Counted from the first letter of the stretch, positions 1 through 7,306 are shown. The stretch is 9,499 bases of DNA from an uncultured Bacteroidota bacterium (GCA_903898215.1 CAIUEQ010000304.1:1-9499), one strand, 5' to 3'. A program made the numbers and translations. The notes: a model not told the origin generated them from the letters alone.

Positions 1-891
1 AGCATTGCCAACTATAGCTGAGGAGGGGATAATGATTCCCTTTTCTTGGTTGTCATTTTTTAAAATCACCTTACCAAACATTCCTGATTTTATTTTTAGA
101 TCTGTTGTATTATTTACTGTAAACTGAACAGGGAAACTATTTCCAATATTTGCTTTACTGCCAATCAAAGTTGCTTTACCCGTTAATGATATTTCAGGAA
201 ATGCATCAGTTGTGATTGAATATGATTGATTGACTTGAATATCGCGTAAATTATTTTCAGGAGTATTCACAGTGAATTTTAAAAGGGCAATATCAGTAAC
301 TTGTATTAATGGAATACCCGGAGCAGCAAAAGCTCCTACTTCTGTTAATTTTGAGGTAACAACTCCATCAAAGGGAGCTTTGATTGTTGTTTTATTTATT
401 TGTTCAACTAATAGTGCTCTTTGAACTTTTGCTGATCTTAAGCCTAACGTTGCTTTTTCTAACTGAACACCTTGAATCGCATCTGCATTAGCTAAAATGG
501 TGTAACGTTTTACATCGGCTTCCAATCCTTCAATTTGCACATCAATAGTTTGCAATTGTAATTTCAGTAATGAATTATCTATTTGAACAACCATCTGACC
601 TTTTTTTACGAAGCTTCCGGCATCAACAAATATTTCATTAATTTTTCCCTGTATTTCTGTACTTATTTTGGTTTCCTTATTAGGTTCAAATGTTCCTGAA
701 AGCAATAATTGCTCATTAAGATTTTCGTTTTTTATCGTATAAGCCTCAATATTTATTGCTTGTTCCTTATCGTACTGATAAATTTTTTGTTGAGCAATTT
801 CTTTATTGCTTTTTAAACGAATGACCACAATTGCAATCAGGGCCAAAGGAATGATGATGTATAAAGATTTTTTAATAACAGATGTTTTCAT
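1..891 (-). CDS. RND efflux periplasmic adaptor (HlyD/AcrA family), C-terminus cut by window edge
   Basis: This is the membrane fusion protein that links an inner-membrane pump to a TolC-type outer-membrane channel. The reading frame is open from an ATG at 891 to base 1 (297 codons); family members are usually about 350-400 residues, so the C-terminal membrane-proximal part is missing. An N-terminal hydrophobic anchor lies at about residues 9-24 (SLYIIIPLALIAIVVIRLKS), with no lipobox cysteine. Then come a first lipoyl half-domain (KISTEIQGKINEIFVDAGSF, followed by VKKGQMVVQID), a short coiled-coil hairpin, and the second lipoyl half with the family hallmark IKAPFDGVVT. Near the cut edge IIIPSSAIVGN matches the conserved barrel region of adaptors. 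It starts 5 bp after the TolC-like gene ends, so the two are cotranscribed. The next gene beyond the edge is probably the RND permease; that is inference. Substrate unknown. Confidence 0.93.
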   Translation of the reverse strand, partial: MKTSVIKKSLYIIIPLALIAIVVIRLKSNKEIAQQKIYQYDKEQAINIEAYTIKNENLNEQLLLSGTFEPNKETKISTEIQGKINEIFVDAGSFVKKGQMVVQIDNSLLKLQLQTIDVQIEGLEADVKRYTILANADAIQGVQLEKATLGLRSAKVQRALLVEQINKTTIKAPFDGVVTSKLTEVGAFAAPGIPLIQVTDIALLKFTVNTPENNLRDIQVNQSYSITTDAFPEISLTGKATLIGSKANIGNSFPVQFTVNNTTDLKIKSGMFGKVILKNDNQEKGIIIPSSAIVGNA

Positions 892-896
892 ATTTT

Positions 897-2225
897 TTAT
901 TTTGTTGTTGAGATGTTGCCAGTTAATTTTTTTAATTCTAAGTCTGATTTTAAATATTCAATTACAGCCGATAGATAATTTTGTTGCGACTCACGTAAGC
1001 TGTTATCTGCTAATAACACATCAGTTAAGTTTGCTATTCCTTGTTTTTGTTGAAGTACAGTTTGATGGTAAATAGATTTAGCTAATTGAATTTGCGACAA
1101 ATTTGTTTCAACTGAATTGGCAACAGATTCTCTTTGCAGTTTTGCATTTTCAACGAACATATTATTTTGCTCAATTACTAGTAATTGTTGAAGTTCACTA
1201 TTCTTTAGGTCTATTTTTTTCTGATTAATTTTCCGTTGGGTAACGGTTCCATTTAATAGTGGAAAATTGAGTTGAACTCCGCCAAAGCCAATTGGATAAA
1301 ATTTTAAAAAATCGTTTGGTACTTTATCATATCCATAACCCATCGTTCCGTATGTTCCAAAAAGTGAAAGTGAAGGGAGTTTTGAATTTCTTATTGTGCG
1401 TAGTTCGTTTTTAATAAATCGATTTTGAGTTTTTACCAATTGAATATCTGTTGTTGTTGAATTGGTATATTGAATTTTATCTTGATATTTTATTTTAAGA
1501 TCAATTTCTATTTTTTGCTCTGAGGATAAACCAATCGTAAACTTCAAAGCATTCAACACTTGATCTGTTTTACTTTTTATTAATGCCCTTTGAGTTGTTA
1601 ACTGTTCAACTTGTAATTGAATTTTGTTTACATCACTTCCTTTTGCAAGCAATTGTTCTTTAAGGATAAGAACATTTTTTAGTAGTAGTTTACTGTTCAA
1701 AAGATTGCTGTCAATAAAAGCTAACTGACTATTTAAAATTTGAACATTGTAATACAAATTAGAAATTTCAAAATAGATTTGCTCTTCAGTTTTTTTAAAC
1801 TGTAATAAATTTATTTCTGAAGCTAATTTTGAATTTTGTATCGCGCCAATAATTTGTGAATTATATATTGGCATCGAAAATTGCAAATTGGCATTTATGT
1901 TATGAGGTACCCCGAACTGAGCTTCTTTAAATTTCCCATCAGGTCCACCAAAAACTGATAACGGCATTAACTGATACGGCAAGTTTGTATAATATCTATA
2001 ATCAGCATTTGCATTTATTTTAGGAAACAAATTTGCCATTGCTTCCATCTGTTTTTGTTCACCTGATTGGATGTTGTTTTTACTAATCTGTAAATTTTTG
2101 TTGTGAACTTGTGCGGTATCAATACACTGCTGTATTGTCCATACTTGAGCTTGAGTTGATTGAAATCCTAATATAATCAATAGTAGAATTATATAAGGTC
2201 TGTGAATACTTACTAACTTTTTCAT
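897..2225 (-). CDS. TolC-family outer-membrane efflux channel
   Basis: A 442-residue outer-membrane factor of normal family length. Residues 1-26 form a Sec signal peptide: MKK, a hydrophobic stretch PYIILLLIILGFQ, then STQAQ with likely cleavage just before or after the last Q. The mature N-terminus VWTIQQCIDTAQVHNKNLQI is the typical Bacteroidota TolC opening (Trp, then a Gln-Cys-Ile-Asp helix and an Asn-Leu pair). The rest has two pseudo-repeats of long amphipathic helices with short beta segments (LPYQLMPLSVFG; SLSLFGTYGTMGYGY), as expected for a trimeric alpha/beta barrel. A second segment VQLNFPLLNGTVTQRKI repeats the SMPIYNSQIIGAI pattern of the first half, which is the usual internal duplication. 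Its ATG overlaps the upstream gene stop by 4 bp (ATGA), pointing to translational coupling. It is the exit duct for the adaptor encoded next. Confidence 0.95.
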   Translation of the reverse strand: MKKLVSIHRPYIILLLIILGFQSTQAQVWTIQQCIDTAQVHNKNLQISKNNIQSGEQKQMEAMANLFPKINANADYRYYTNLPYQLMPLSVFGGPDGKFKEAQFGVPHNINANLQFSMPIYNSQIIGAIQNSKLASEINLLQFKKTEEQIYFEISNLYYNVQILNSQLAFIDSNLLNSKLLLKNVLILKEQLLAKGSDVNKIQLQVEQLTTQRALIKSKTDQVLNALKFTIGLSSEQKIEIDLKIKYQDKIQYTNSTTTDIQLVKTQNRFIKNELRTIRNSKLPSLSLFGTYGTMGYGYDKVPNDFLKFYPIGFGGVQLNFPLLNGTVTQRKINQKKIDLKNSELQQLLVIEQNNMFVENAKLQRESVANSVETNLSQIQLAKSIYHQTVLQQKQGIANLTDVLLADNSLRESQQNYLSAVIEYLKSDLELKKLTGNISTTK

Positions 2226-2611
2226 TTAATTTTTTTTTGTATAGTGAAATATGCAGTTATCGAAAATGCCACCGTTACTGTGATTCTGAAAATCATTGCA
2301 CCAACAGTTTTTGTTTCGTAAATACCACCTGAATTGATGTGAATGAATAAGCCTATAAGTGCAGTAATTAAAATTATTGTAGATATGCTTAATAGTTTAA
2401 CAGTCCATTTTTTAGATTTGGCAAAACCATAAGCTGCAAAAAGATAAAGAATGCTGCTGATAAAATTTGACCAAACAATAAACAAAACATAGTTCCCTTC
2501 TTTGGCTCTGATACCAAACAGGTCAAATATCACAGCACTGCTTAAAAATAATGTGAGCAAAGCAAAAATGAATAAGACAGCTGAAGCTAAATAGGTGATT
2601 TTATTTTTCAT
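2222..2611 (-). CDS. Small four-helix membrane protein of unknown function
   Basis: A 129-residue hydrophobic protein that I cannot assign to a named family. Four membrane segments are visible at about residues 8-30, 42-62, 74-92 and 104-124, with lysines after segment 2 (SKKW) and at the C-terminus (QKKIK). Loop features that may be conserved are FGIRAKEGNYV between helices 1 and 2 and HINSGGIYETKTVGAM between helices 3 and 4. I recall similar unnamed small membrane proteins in Bacteroidota, but cannot verify this here. Both ends overlap neighbours by 4 bp (MOSC gene upstream, TolC-like gene downstream), so it is certainly translated as part of the efflux operon. It could be a pump accessory, but nothing in the sequence proves that. 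Confidence 0.85.
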   Translation of the reverse strand: MKNKITYLASAVLFIFALLTLFLSSAVIFDLFGIRAKEGNYVLFIVWSNFISSILYLFAAYGFAKSKKWTVKLLSISTIILITALIGLFIHINSGGIYETKTVGAMIFRITVTVAFSITAYFTIQKKIK

Positions 2612-3246
2612 AGTTTAAATTTATTTGTGAATTTTTCTTTTATGTGATCTGCTAAAAATGGATTAGAAATAGCTTTTTCCAAATCTGCATTTTCAGGTTT
2701 AGTTGAATAAATTAATTTAAAAATTTCAGAAACTGTTTGCGCATTTTCATCCTTTTCAATTAAGTCCAATGTGTCACCTTTTTTTACAAAACCTTCCGTT
2801 AACACCCGAACATAAATTCCCGAATATGTTGTCGAACGAAATGTATTTACAATTTTCGGGTCTTTAAATTTTAAACCCATTTTATAACAAGGTTGCCGAG
2901 GTTGTGAAACTTGAATTTTAGCATCTCCAACCTTAAAAATATCGCCTATCTTGATTCGTGTTTCATCTAAATTTTCTACTGTAATATTTTCACCAAACAT
3001 TCCAAAATCAAACTCAAGGTTAGGGTATTTTGTTTTCCAAAATTTGTAATGATTATAACCATACAAATAACATGCTTTATCTAAACCACCATGATGAACG
3101 CGATCTATAACGCTATCATTTGTAACATCTGTTTTTCCTAAATAAATAGCTTGTTCAACCGGATTTTTAAAGTAACCTGTTTTAATTTCTTTTCCCTTTA
3201 CAATAACTGAAGTTGGTTTACTAATATTTACTGAAAGTATTTTCAT
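2608..3246 (-). CDS. MOSC-domain protein, YiiM-like
   Basis: A 212-residue protein, close to the length of E. coli YiiM. A MOSC domain covers about residues 25-160: RVHHGGLDKACYLY (49-62) is the usual loop with the His-Gly-Gly turn, FGENITVENL (84-93) is the second family motif, and QPRQPCYKMG (115-124) carries the conserved cysteine, Cys120. A C-terminal 3-alpha domain follows at about 171-207 (VSEIFKLIY, then LEKAISNPFLADHIKEKF). MOSC proteins bind the molybdenum cofactor; YiiM reduces N-hydroxylated purines such as 6-hydroxylaminopurine using electrons from a partner. Cytoplasmic; no signal peptide. It overlaps TetR upstream and the small membrane protein downstream by 4 bp each, so it shares the regulation of the efflux genes. 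Chemical detoxification of N-hydroxylated compounds is the best guess, but the substrate here is not shown. Confidence 0.9.
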   Translation of the reverse strand: MKILSVNISKPTSVIVKGKEIKTGYFKNPVEQAIYLGKTDVTNDSVIDRVHHGGLDKACYLYGYNHYKFWKTKYPNLEFDFGMFGENITVENLDETRIKIGDIFKVGDAKIQVSQPRQPCYKMGLKFKDPKIVNTFRSTTYSGIYVRVLTEGFVKKGDTLDLIEKDENAQTVSEIFKLIYSTKPENADLEKAISNPFLADHIKEKFTNKFKL

Positions 3247-3839
3247 TCCTTTTCTAGCATTTTTAAAAGCCCGTTTAAAACATTTTTCCCTTCGTTAACC
3301 AAATTTGATTTGTTCCCCGAAATTTTCCATTTTAAAACCACCATACGCATACTACCCATAATAATTGTTGTAATAGGTTCCGGTCCTAATAACTTTCCAT
3401 AAACGCCTTCGTTCTGACCTCTTAAAATAAGTGCACTGATATTTTTTTGCATAAGTGACATCATTGCTGAAACCTTTTCGCTTAACTCTTTATTAAACTG
3501 AAATATTCCTTCCGAAAATATGACACTAACAATAGCTGGTTTTTGTACAAAAGTTTTTAGTTGTGAGGTAAATATTTGTATTAAAAGTTCTGAAGGTTGC
3601 TTTTCGGTATCAGCTATTATTGTTGCAATTCGCTCGTTCATTTCTAAGATGAAATAATTTAAAAGTCCAAGCAATATTTCGTTTTTACTTTTAAAATGTC
3701 GATATAATGCAGCTTCCGATAAATTTAGATCAGAGGCTAAGTTTTTAATAGTTAATTCTTGTATTCCGAATTTATCAATTCGAATTGTAGCGGCTTCCAT
3801 TATTTCAATTTGCCTTTCGGTAAAATCTTTATTTATCAT
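3243..3839 (-). CDS. TetR-family transcriptional regulator
   Basis: A 198-residue regulator of normal TetR length. The N-terminal DNA-binding domain has helix 1 at about residues 8-23 (RQIEIMEAATIRIDKFG) and a helix-turn-helix at about 29-49 (LTIKNLASDLNLSEAALYRHF), followed by the KSKNEILLGLL signature of helix 4. The C-terminal ligand/dimer domain (about 60-198) diverges as usual, so the inducer cannot be read from the sequence. It is the second gene of the operon; its ATG lies 11 bp inside the first gene and its end overlaps the MOSC gene by 4 bp. A palindrome of the right size for a TetR dimer sits at the promoter ahead of the first gene (4261-4280), so autorepression of the whole operon is likely. 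Direct repression is inferred from operator position. Confidence 0.94.
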   Translation of the reverse strand: MINKDFTERQIEIMEAATIRIDKFGIQELTIKNLASDLNLSEAALYRHFKSKNEILLGLLNYFILEMNERIATIIADTEKQPSELLIQIFTSQLKTFVQKPAIVSVIFSEGIFQFNKELSEKVSAMMSLMQKNISALILRGQNEGVYGKLLGPEPITTIIMGSMRMVVLKWKISGNKSNLVNEGKNVLNGLLKMLEKE

Positions 3840-4242
3840 TGTTTATCTTTAAATTACAAAACGAAAATCCTAACCAAATTACAGATGTTGTCATTGCAAC
3901 TGCTCCAATTAATACTAAAACTGGAGGTATTCCAAAATACACTTCTGTTAAAATACCTATTGGCATCAATAATCCTGTTAATGCTAACCACGAAATAGCT
4001 TTTGTATTTGTTAGTTTATTATTAAAGTGAAGCAAAAGATATCCGATGAGAATATTTAAAAATGCAAATAAGTTACCGTGAACATGAGCCAATCTTGTTT
4101 CAAAATGTTTGCCGATGCTGTATGAGTTAATCCACTCTTCTTTACCTGTAGCAAAGTCGCGTAAATAAATAAGGATAAAACCATATGCCATAAAAAGTCC
4201 CATTATCAGGAATCCGATTGCGATGTTATTTTTTCCGTTCAT
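3829..4242 (-). CDS. Four-helix membrane protein with a His-x-His-Gly motif
   Basis: A 137-residue integral membrane protein and first gene of the operon. Helices lie at about residues 7-27, 54-73, 84-103 and 106-128. At the start of helix 2 is an unusual polar cluster, ETRLAHVHGNLFAFLN, with Arg50, His53, His55, Asn57 and Asn63; polar residues entering a membrane helix suggest a ligand or metal/heme site. The four-helix layout and the Ala-His-plus-Asn pattern in helix 2 recall styrene-oxide isomerase (StyC-like) proteins, which bind heme through a histidine in helix 2, but the spacing does not match exactly and the resemblance is from memory. An alternative is an uncharacterised membrane sensor or accessory. 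The ATG at 4242 follows the promoter and operator at 4261-4312 by about 20 bp, and the 3' end overlaps tetR by 11 bp. Confidence 0.85.
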   Translation of the reverse strand: MNGKNNIAIGFLIMGLFMAYGFILIYLRDFATGKEEWINSYSIGKHFETRLAHVHGNLFAFLNILIGYLLLHFNNKLTNTKAISWLALTGLLMPIGILTEVYFGIPPVLVLIGAVAMTTSVIWLGFSFCNLKINNDK

Positions 4243-4260
4243 GTTAGTTAAGATTTAAAA

Positions 4261-4280
4261 GTTAGTGAATGTTCACTTAC
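4261..4280. promoter_or_regulatory. Palindromic operator, probably for the TetR-family protein
   Basis: A 20-bp imperfect palindrome, with perfect core arms AGTGAA and TTCACT (4264-4269, 4272-4277) around a TG centre; two of the three outer pairs also match (8 of 10 pairs overall). The length and 2-bp centre suit one TetR dimer. Its right edge shares the base at 4280 with the -7 promoter element, so bound protein would block transcription of the minus-strand operon. Binding by the regulator encoded at 3243-3839 is inferred. Confidence 0.8.
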
Positions 4281-4312
4281 AAAGGTATCCATTTTTTTTA
4301 TTCATAACCAAA
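4280..4312 (-). promoter_or_regulatory. Bacteroidota-type promoter for the efflux operon
   Basis: Read on the minus strand, TACCTTTG (4287 down to 4280) matches the Bacteroidota -7 consensus TAnnTTTG exactly. About 21 bp upstream is TTTG (4312 down to 4309), matching the -33 element at an accepted spacing. Transcription would start inside the operator palindrome at about 4270-4275, leaving a leader of about 30 nt before the ATG at 4242. Confidence 0.75.
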
Positions 4313-4547
4313 TTTATTATTGTAATATTTTAATGATAGGATTTGAAAACACAAAAAATATTTTGAATTGAGACAACATGAATTGTCATAACCTATAATG
4401 AAAATGCAAAGTTCATCAAGTTTGTTATTCATTAGTTATTTTTATATTAAATAGGAATAAAAAAATTTAATTTCATATCAGGCAGATATATTTTATTAAA
4501 TCATTCAAAATAGTAGCTTGCTAAACTTAAAAGTTTTTTTTTTATTA

Positions 4548-5660
4548 ATGATGCCACAAATAATAAAGTCGGAGTCTAAAAGAATCACTGAACTGGATGG
4601 GATAAGAGGCATAGCAGCTTTACTTATCATCACATGGCATTATGGTACTTCGCAGCTTGTAAATAATCATACACTGGCAGCAGGTTATTTTAAGGTAATG
4701 TCAACTTATTTCTGGACAGGTGTGGATCTTTTTTTTATTTTATCGGGTTTTCTTTTAGGAAATATTTTGTTGAAAAACAGATCATCTGAAAACTACTTCA
4801 AAGCATTTTACATCAGACGTATTTGCAGGATCTTTCCAATTTATTATTTAGTACTTACAATCGTATTTGTTATTTGTATTCTTGGTATTGGTTATTCAAC
4901 TGATTGGTGGTTTAATGATAAAATATCTTATTGGCCATATTTATTTTATGTACAAAATATTTATATCGCATTTACCGAAACGCTTGGTAATAGATGGATA
5001 TCGCATACATGGTCGTTAGGGCTCGAAGAACAATTTTATCTGATATTACCTTTGCTTATTTATTTTTTAAATAAAAAAAACTTAGTCATTGTTTTGGTAA
5101 TTTGTGTTTTATCGGCACCGATATTTAGATATTTCATCAGCAATTGGTATCAAACTTTTAATTTAATTTATTGCAGATTTGATTCCCTTTTTATGGGCGT
5201 ATTAATTGCACTGGCAATGCGTTCCGAAAACATTGTTCGTTACTTTCAAAAAAACAATAAACAGTTTACATACCTGCTTTTAGTAATGATTGCAGCAACC
5301 ATTTTGTTCTCACTCAAAATAATTCATCTGTATTATTTTATTGCAAACTCGTGGTTCTCTTTATTGTTTACAATTTTGTTGATGGTTGTATTAACAAATG
5401 ATAAAAACATTTTTTCGGTCATATCACGAAATTCGTTACTTGTAAAAACAGGAATCATTTCCTATGGGATGTATTTGTATCATCCTGTAATTGCTGGTTT
5501 ATTGCATTTTTTTGTTAAAAATCAATCTCCACAAATTCAAAATATTTCTGATCTGTTTTTAACAATTTTATCCTTTGTTATCACAATAATAGTTTCACAT
5601 TATTCATTCAACTATTTTGAGAAGAAAGGAATACAATTTGGACATAAGTTCAACTACTGA
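4548..5660 (+). CDS. Membrane acyltransferase, acyltransferase-3 (OafA-like) family
   Basis: A multi-pass inner-membrane enzyme that transfers acyl groups to sugars or lipids, typically O-acetylation of polysaccharide or lipopolysaccharide. Family signatures are present (numbering from the ATG at 4548, 370 residues): ELDGIRGIAALLIITWHY with the essential histidine at 31, DLFFILSGFLLGN at about 60-72, RRICRIFPIYYLV at about 90-102 with the conserved arginines, and HTWSLGLEEQFYLILPLL at about 153-170. About ten membrane helices run to the C-terminus, ending in the usual SYGMYLYHPV and NYFEKKG. There is no SGNH extension. The frame could be extended to a TTG at 4518, but the consecutive ATGs at 4548 and 4551 are preferred because the family motif follows at a normal distance. 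It stands alone; neighbours do not reveal the acceptor. Confidence 0.93.
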   Translation: MMPQIIKSESKRITELDGIRGIAALLIITWHYGTSQLVNNHTLAAGYFKVMSTYFWTGVDLFFILSGFLLGNILLKNRSSENYFKAFYIRRICRIFPIYYLVLTIVFVICILGIGYSTDWWFNDKISYWPYLFYVQNIYIAFTETLGNRWISHTWSLGLEEQFYLILPLLIYFLNKKNLVIVLVICVLSAPIFRYFISNWYQTFNLIYCRFDSLFMGVLIALAMRSENIVRYFQKNNKQFTYLLLVMIAATILFSLKIIHLYYFIANSWFSLLFTILLMVVLTNDKNIFSVISRNSLLVKTGIISYGMYLYHPVIAGLLHFFVKNQSPQIQNISDLFLTILSFVITIIVSHYSFNYFEKKGIQFGHKFNY

Positions 5661-5751
5661 CGATTAGTTGTTGTTTTTTCATTACTTGGCGTCATTTACA
5701 GCATAAAAAATGATTTTAATTAATTACCCTTTTCCAATTCGTTTCAATTTT

Positions 5752-5759
5752 TATCTTTG
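5752..5759 (+). promoter_or_regulatory. -7 promoter element for carA
   Basis: TATCTTTG is an exact match to the Bacteroidota -7 consensus TAnnTTTG. The -33 side has only a T-rich stretch (TTTTCC near 5730-5735), so support is partial. The expected start at about 5765-5767 leaves a leader of only about 10 nt before the TTG start codon of carA. Confidence 0.6.
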
Positions 5760-5776
5760 CGCAAACATTCGAAATC

Positions 5777-6877
5777 TTGACTAAATCTATTACTAAGTTC
5801 GCAGCCACCCTTGTTCTTGCAGATGGCACAGTTTTTAAAGGCACTTCCATAGGTAAAATTGGTACCACCACAGGAGAAATTTGTTTTAATACCGGTATGA
5901 CAGGCTATCAGGAAGTATTCACTGATCCTTCTTACTATGGTCAGATTTTAGTGGAAACCAATGTGCATATTGGTAATTACGGAATTCATGCAGAAGAAGT
6001 AGAATCTGATTCTATTAAAATTGCAGGTTTGGTATGTAAGAATTTCAATGTGCCCTTCTCTCGTAAACAATCAGGACTTACCGTTCAGGATTATTTTGCA
6101 TCAAACAATATTGTTGGAATTGCTGATGTGGATACTCGACAACTTGTGCGACATGTTCGTAGCAAAGGTGTGATGAACTGTATCATTTCTTCTGAAGAAA
6201 AAAGTGTAGAAGAGTTGATTTCCGAATTGGCAAAAGTTCCTTCGATGGAAGGCCTTGAACTTTCATCAAAAGTTTCTACCGATAAAACGTATTATTATGG
6301 AAATGAAGATGCTGCAAAACGTGTTGCAGTATTAGATCTTGGTGTGAAGAAAAATATTTTAAGAAGTTTGGTTGAAAGAGATTGTTACCTCGCTGTGTTT
6401 AATGGTAAAACTTCATTTGAAGAAATGATGAAATTTAAACCGGATGGATTTATGATATCAAATGGTCCTGGCGATCCGGCAACAATGGATTATGCAGTTG
6501 AAACAGTAAAAACAATTTTAGGAAAAAATGTTCCACTTTTTGGTATTTGCTTAGGACATCAAATTTTAGCAGAGGCAAATGGTATCGCAACTTTTAAAAT
6601 GCATAACGGTCACCGTGGTTTAAATCATCCGGTAAAAAATGTGATCAAAGGGCATTGCGAGATCACTTCACAAAATCATGGCTTTTCAGTGAAGGCAGAA
6701 GAAGTAGCAAAAAATACAAATATTGAAGTCACACATATTAATTTAAACGATAATACAATTGAAGGTATCAGGGTAAAAGATAAAAAAGCATTTTCGGTTC
6801 AATACCATCCCGAAGCTGCCCCCGGGCCTCATGATAGCAGATATTTATTTGATGATTTTATTTCGATGATGAAATAG
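5777..6877 (+). CDS. carA: Carbamoyl-phosphate synthase small (glutaminase) subunit
   Basis: Hydrolyses glutamine and passes ammonia to the large subunit CarB, making carbamoyl phosphate for pyrimidine and arginine synthesis. The 366-residue length is normal. The N-terminal CarA domain (about 8-140) includes LVLADGTVFKG, FNTGMTGYQEV, TDPSYYGQI and DVDTRQLVRHVR. The class I glutaminase domain (about 182-364) has SNGPGDP (228-234), the nucleophile Cys258 in FGICLGHQ, HNGHRGLNHPV (276-286), SQNHGF (298-303), and the catalytic pair His344 and Glu346 in QYHPEA. The start is a TTG at 5777: the first in-frame ATG falls inside the conserved TGMTGYQEV motif and is too late, while upstream codons back to the -7 element offer no ATG. 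carB is not adjacent. The gene is followed at once by a GTTATT repeat array. Confidence 0.97.
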   Translation: MTKSITKFAATLVLADGTVFKGTSIGKIGTTTGEICFNTGMTGYQEVFTDPSYYGQILVETNVHIGNYGIHAEEVESDSIKIAGLVCKNFNVPFSRKQSGLTVQDYFASNNIVGIADVDTRQLVRHVRSKGVMNCIISSEEKSVEELISELAKVPSMEGLELSSKVSTDKTYYYGNEDAAKRVAVLDLGVKKNILRSLVERDCYLAVFNGKTSFEEMMKFKPDGFMISNGPGDPATMDYAVETVKTILGKNVPLFGICLGHQILAEANGIATFKMHNGHRGLNHPVKNVIKGHCEITSQNHGFSVKAEEVAKNTNIEVTHINLNDNTIEGIRVKDKKAFSVQYHPEAAPGPHDSRYLFDDFISMMK

Positions 6878-6908
6878 TTATTGGGTTATTAAGTTATTAA
6901 AAAGTTGT
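6876..6908 (+). repeat. 33-bp direct repeat, copy A, with three GTTATT units
   Basis: Starts in the carA stop codon. Contains GTTATT at 6877, 6885 and 6893 (8-bp period), then AAAAAGTTGT. It matches 8634-8666, just after the eno stop codon, at 31 of 33 positions, and its first 23 bases are the inverted copy of 7297-7318 with one extra G. It ends 2 bp before the ATG of the four-helix-bundle gene. Confidence 0.9.
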
Positions 6909-6910
6909 CT

Positions 6911-7306
6911 ATGGAAACATTTAACTCATTTGAAGATTTAGAAACGTGGAAAGTTGCAAGATCATTAAGAATTTTTGTTTCTGATGTGGCTAAAACTTTT
7001 CCAAAAGAAGAAGAATATAAATTGAAGGATCAGATTATTCGTTCATCTCGTTCTGTTGGAAATAATATTTCTGAAGGATTTGGAAGATATTTTTTTAAAG
7101 AGAATGTGAAATTTTGTTCTAATGCACGAGGTTCGTTAACCGAAACTCTTGACCATATTATTATCGCTTTTGATGAGGGGTATATTGATTTAAATAAATA
7201 TGATGAATTTCGGATATTGTATAATCAATGTTTGAAATTATTAAACGGATATATGGCTTACTTAAGAAAAGCAGGAAAAATTCCAGATGACTTTAAAATA
7301 ACTTAA
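6911..7306 (+). CDS. Four-helix-bundle protein, 23S rRNA IVP / S23 family
   Basis: A 131-residue protein of the family first seen in open reading frames within 23S rRNA intervening sequences, also related in fold to Avd of diversity-generating retroelements. Family motifs are clear: FEDLETWKVARSL near the N-terminus, then LKDQIIRSSRSVGNNISEGFGR (positions about 38-59), ARGSLTETLDHI (about 72-83) and LLNGYMAYLRKAG near the end. Four helices are predicted at about 8-28, 36-54, 62-91 and 95-120. Biochemical function is unknown; a role in binding nucleic acid is suspected from the family. ATG at 6911 is preferred to an in-frame TTG at 6905. It lies between carA and eno and is bounded by inverted hexamer arrays; its last two codons and stop lie within the downstream array. 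It looks like an inserted cassette, not a natural partner of either gene. Confidence 0.9.
   Translation: METFNSFEDLETWKVARSLRIFVSDVAKTFPKEEEYKLKDQIIRSSRSVGNNISEGFGRYFFKENVKFCSNARGSLTETLDHIIIAFDEGYIDLNKYDEFRILYNQCLKLLNGYMAYLRKAGKIPDDFKIT

Larger units (their letters stand above)
4243..4547. other. Divergent intergenic spacer of 305 bp
   Basis: The left part (4261-4312) holds the operator and promoter of the minus-strand operon. The rest is very AT-rich and shows no credible gene. For the plus-strand acyltransferase the best -7 candidate is TATATTTT at 4487-4494, one mismatch from TAnnTTTG and with no clear -33 partner, so its promoter is not settled. A 5-bp-arm inverted repeat (GACAA/TTGTC, 4372-4387) is too short to call. 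Confidence 0.6.

Noticed and set aside
806..1075. Plus-strand open frame opposite the adaptor/TolC junction
   Set aside because: Antisense to two clear genes; hydrophobic only because AT-rich coding is read backwards.
3759..4030. Two plus-strand open frames opposite the tetR and first membrane-protein genes
   Set aside because: Antisense shadows of genes supported by motifs and tight operon overlaps.
4372..4387. Inverted repeat GACAA/TTGTC as a second operator
   Set aside because: Arms are only 5 bp, spacing is 6 bp, and it is not placed on a recognisable promoter.
4518..4547. TTG-initiated N-terminal extension of the acyltransferase
   Set aside because: Adds ten residues with a poly-T-coded stretch not expected in the family; two ATGs at 4548 and 4551 are better starts.
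6911..7306. Diversity-generating retroelement accessory gene (avd)
   Set aside because: The fold is related, but no reverse transcriptase, template or variable repeat is seen; the sequence fits the general IVP/S23 family better.
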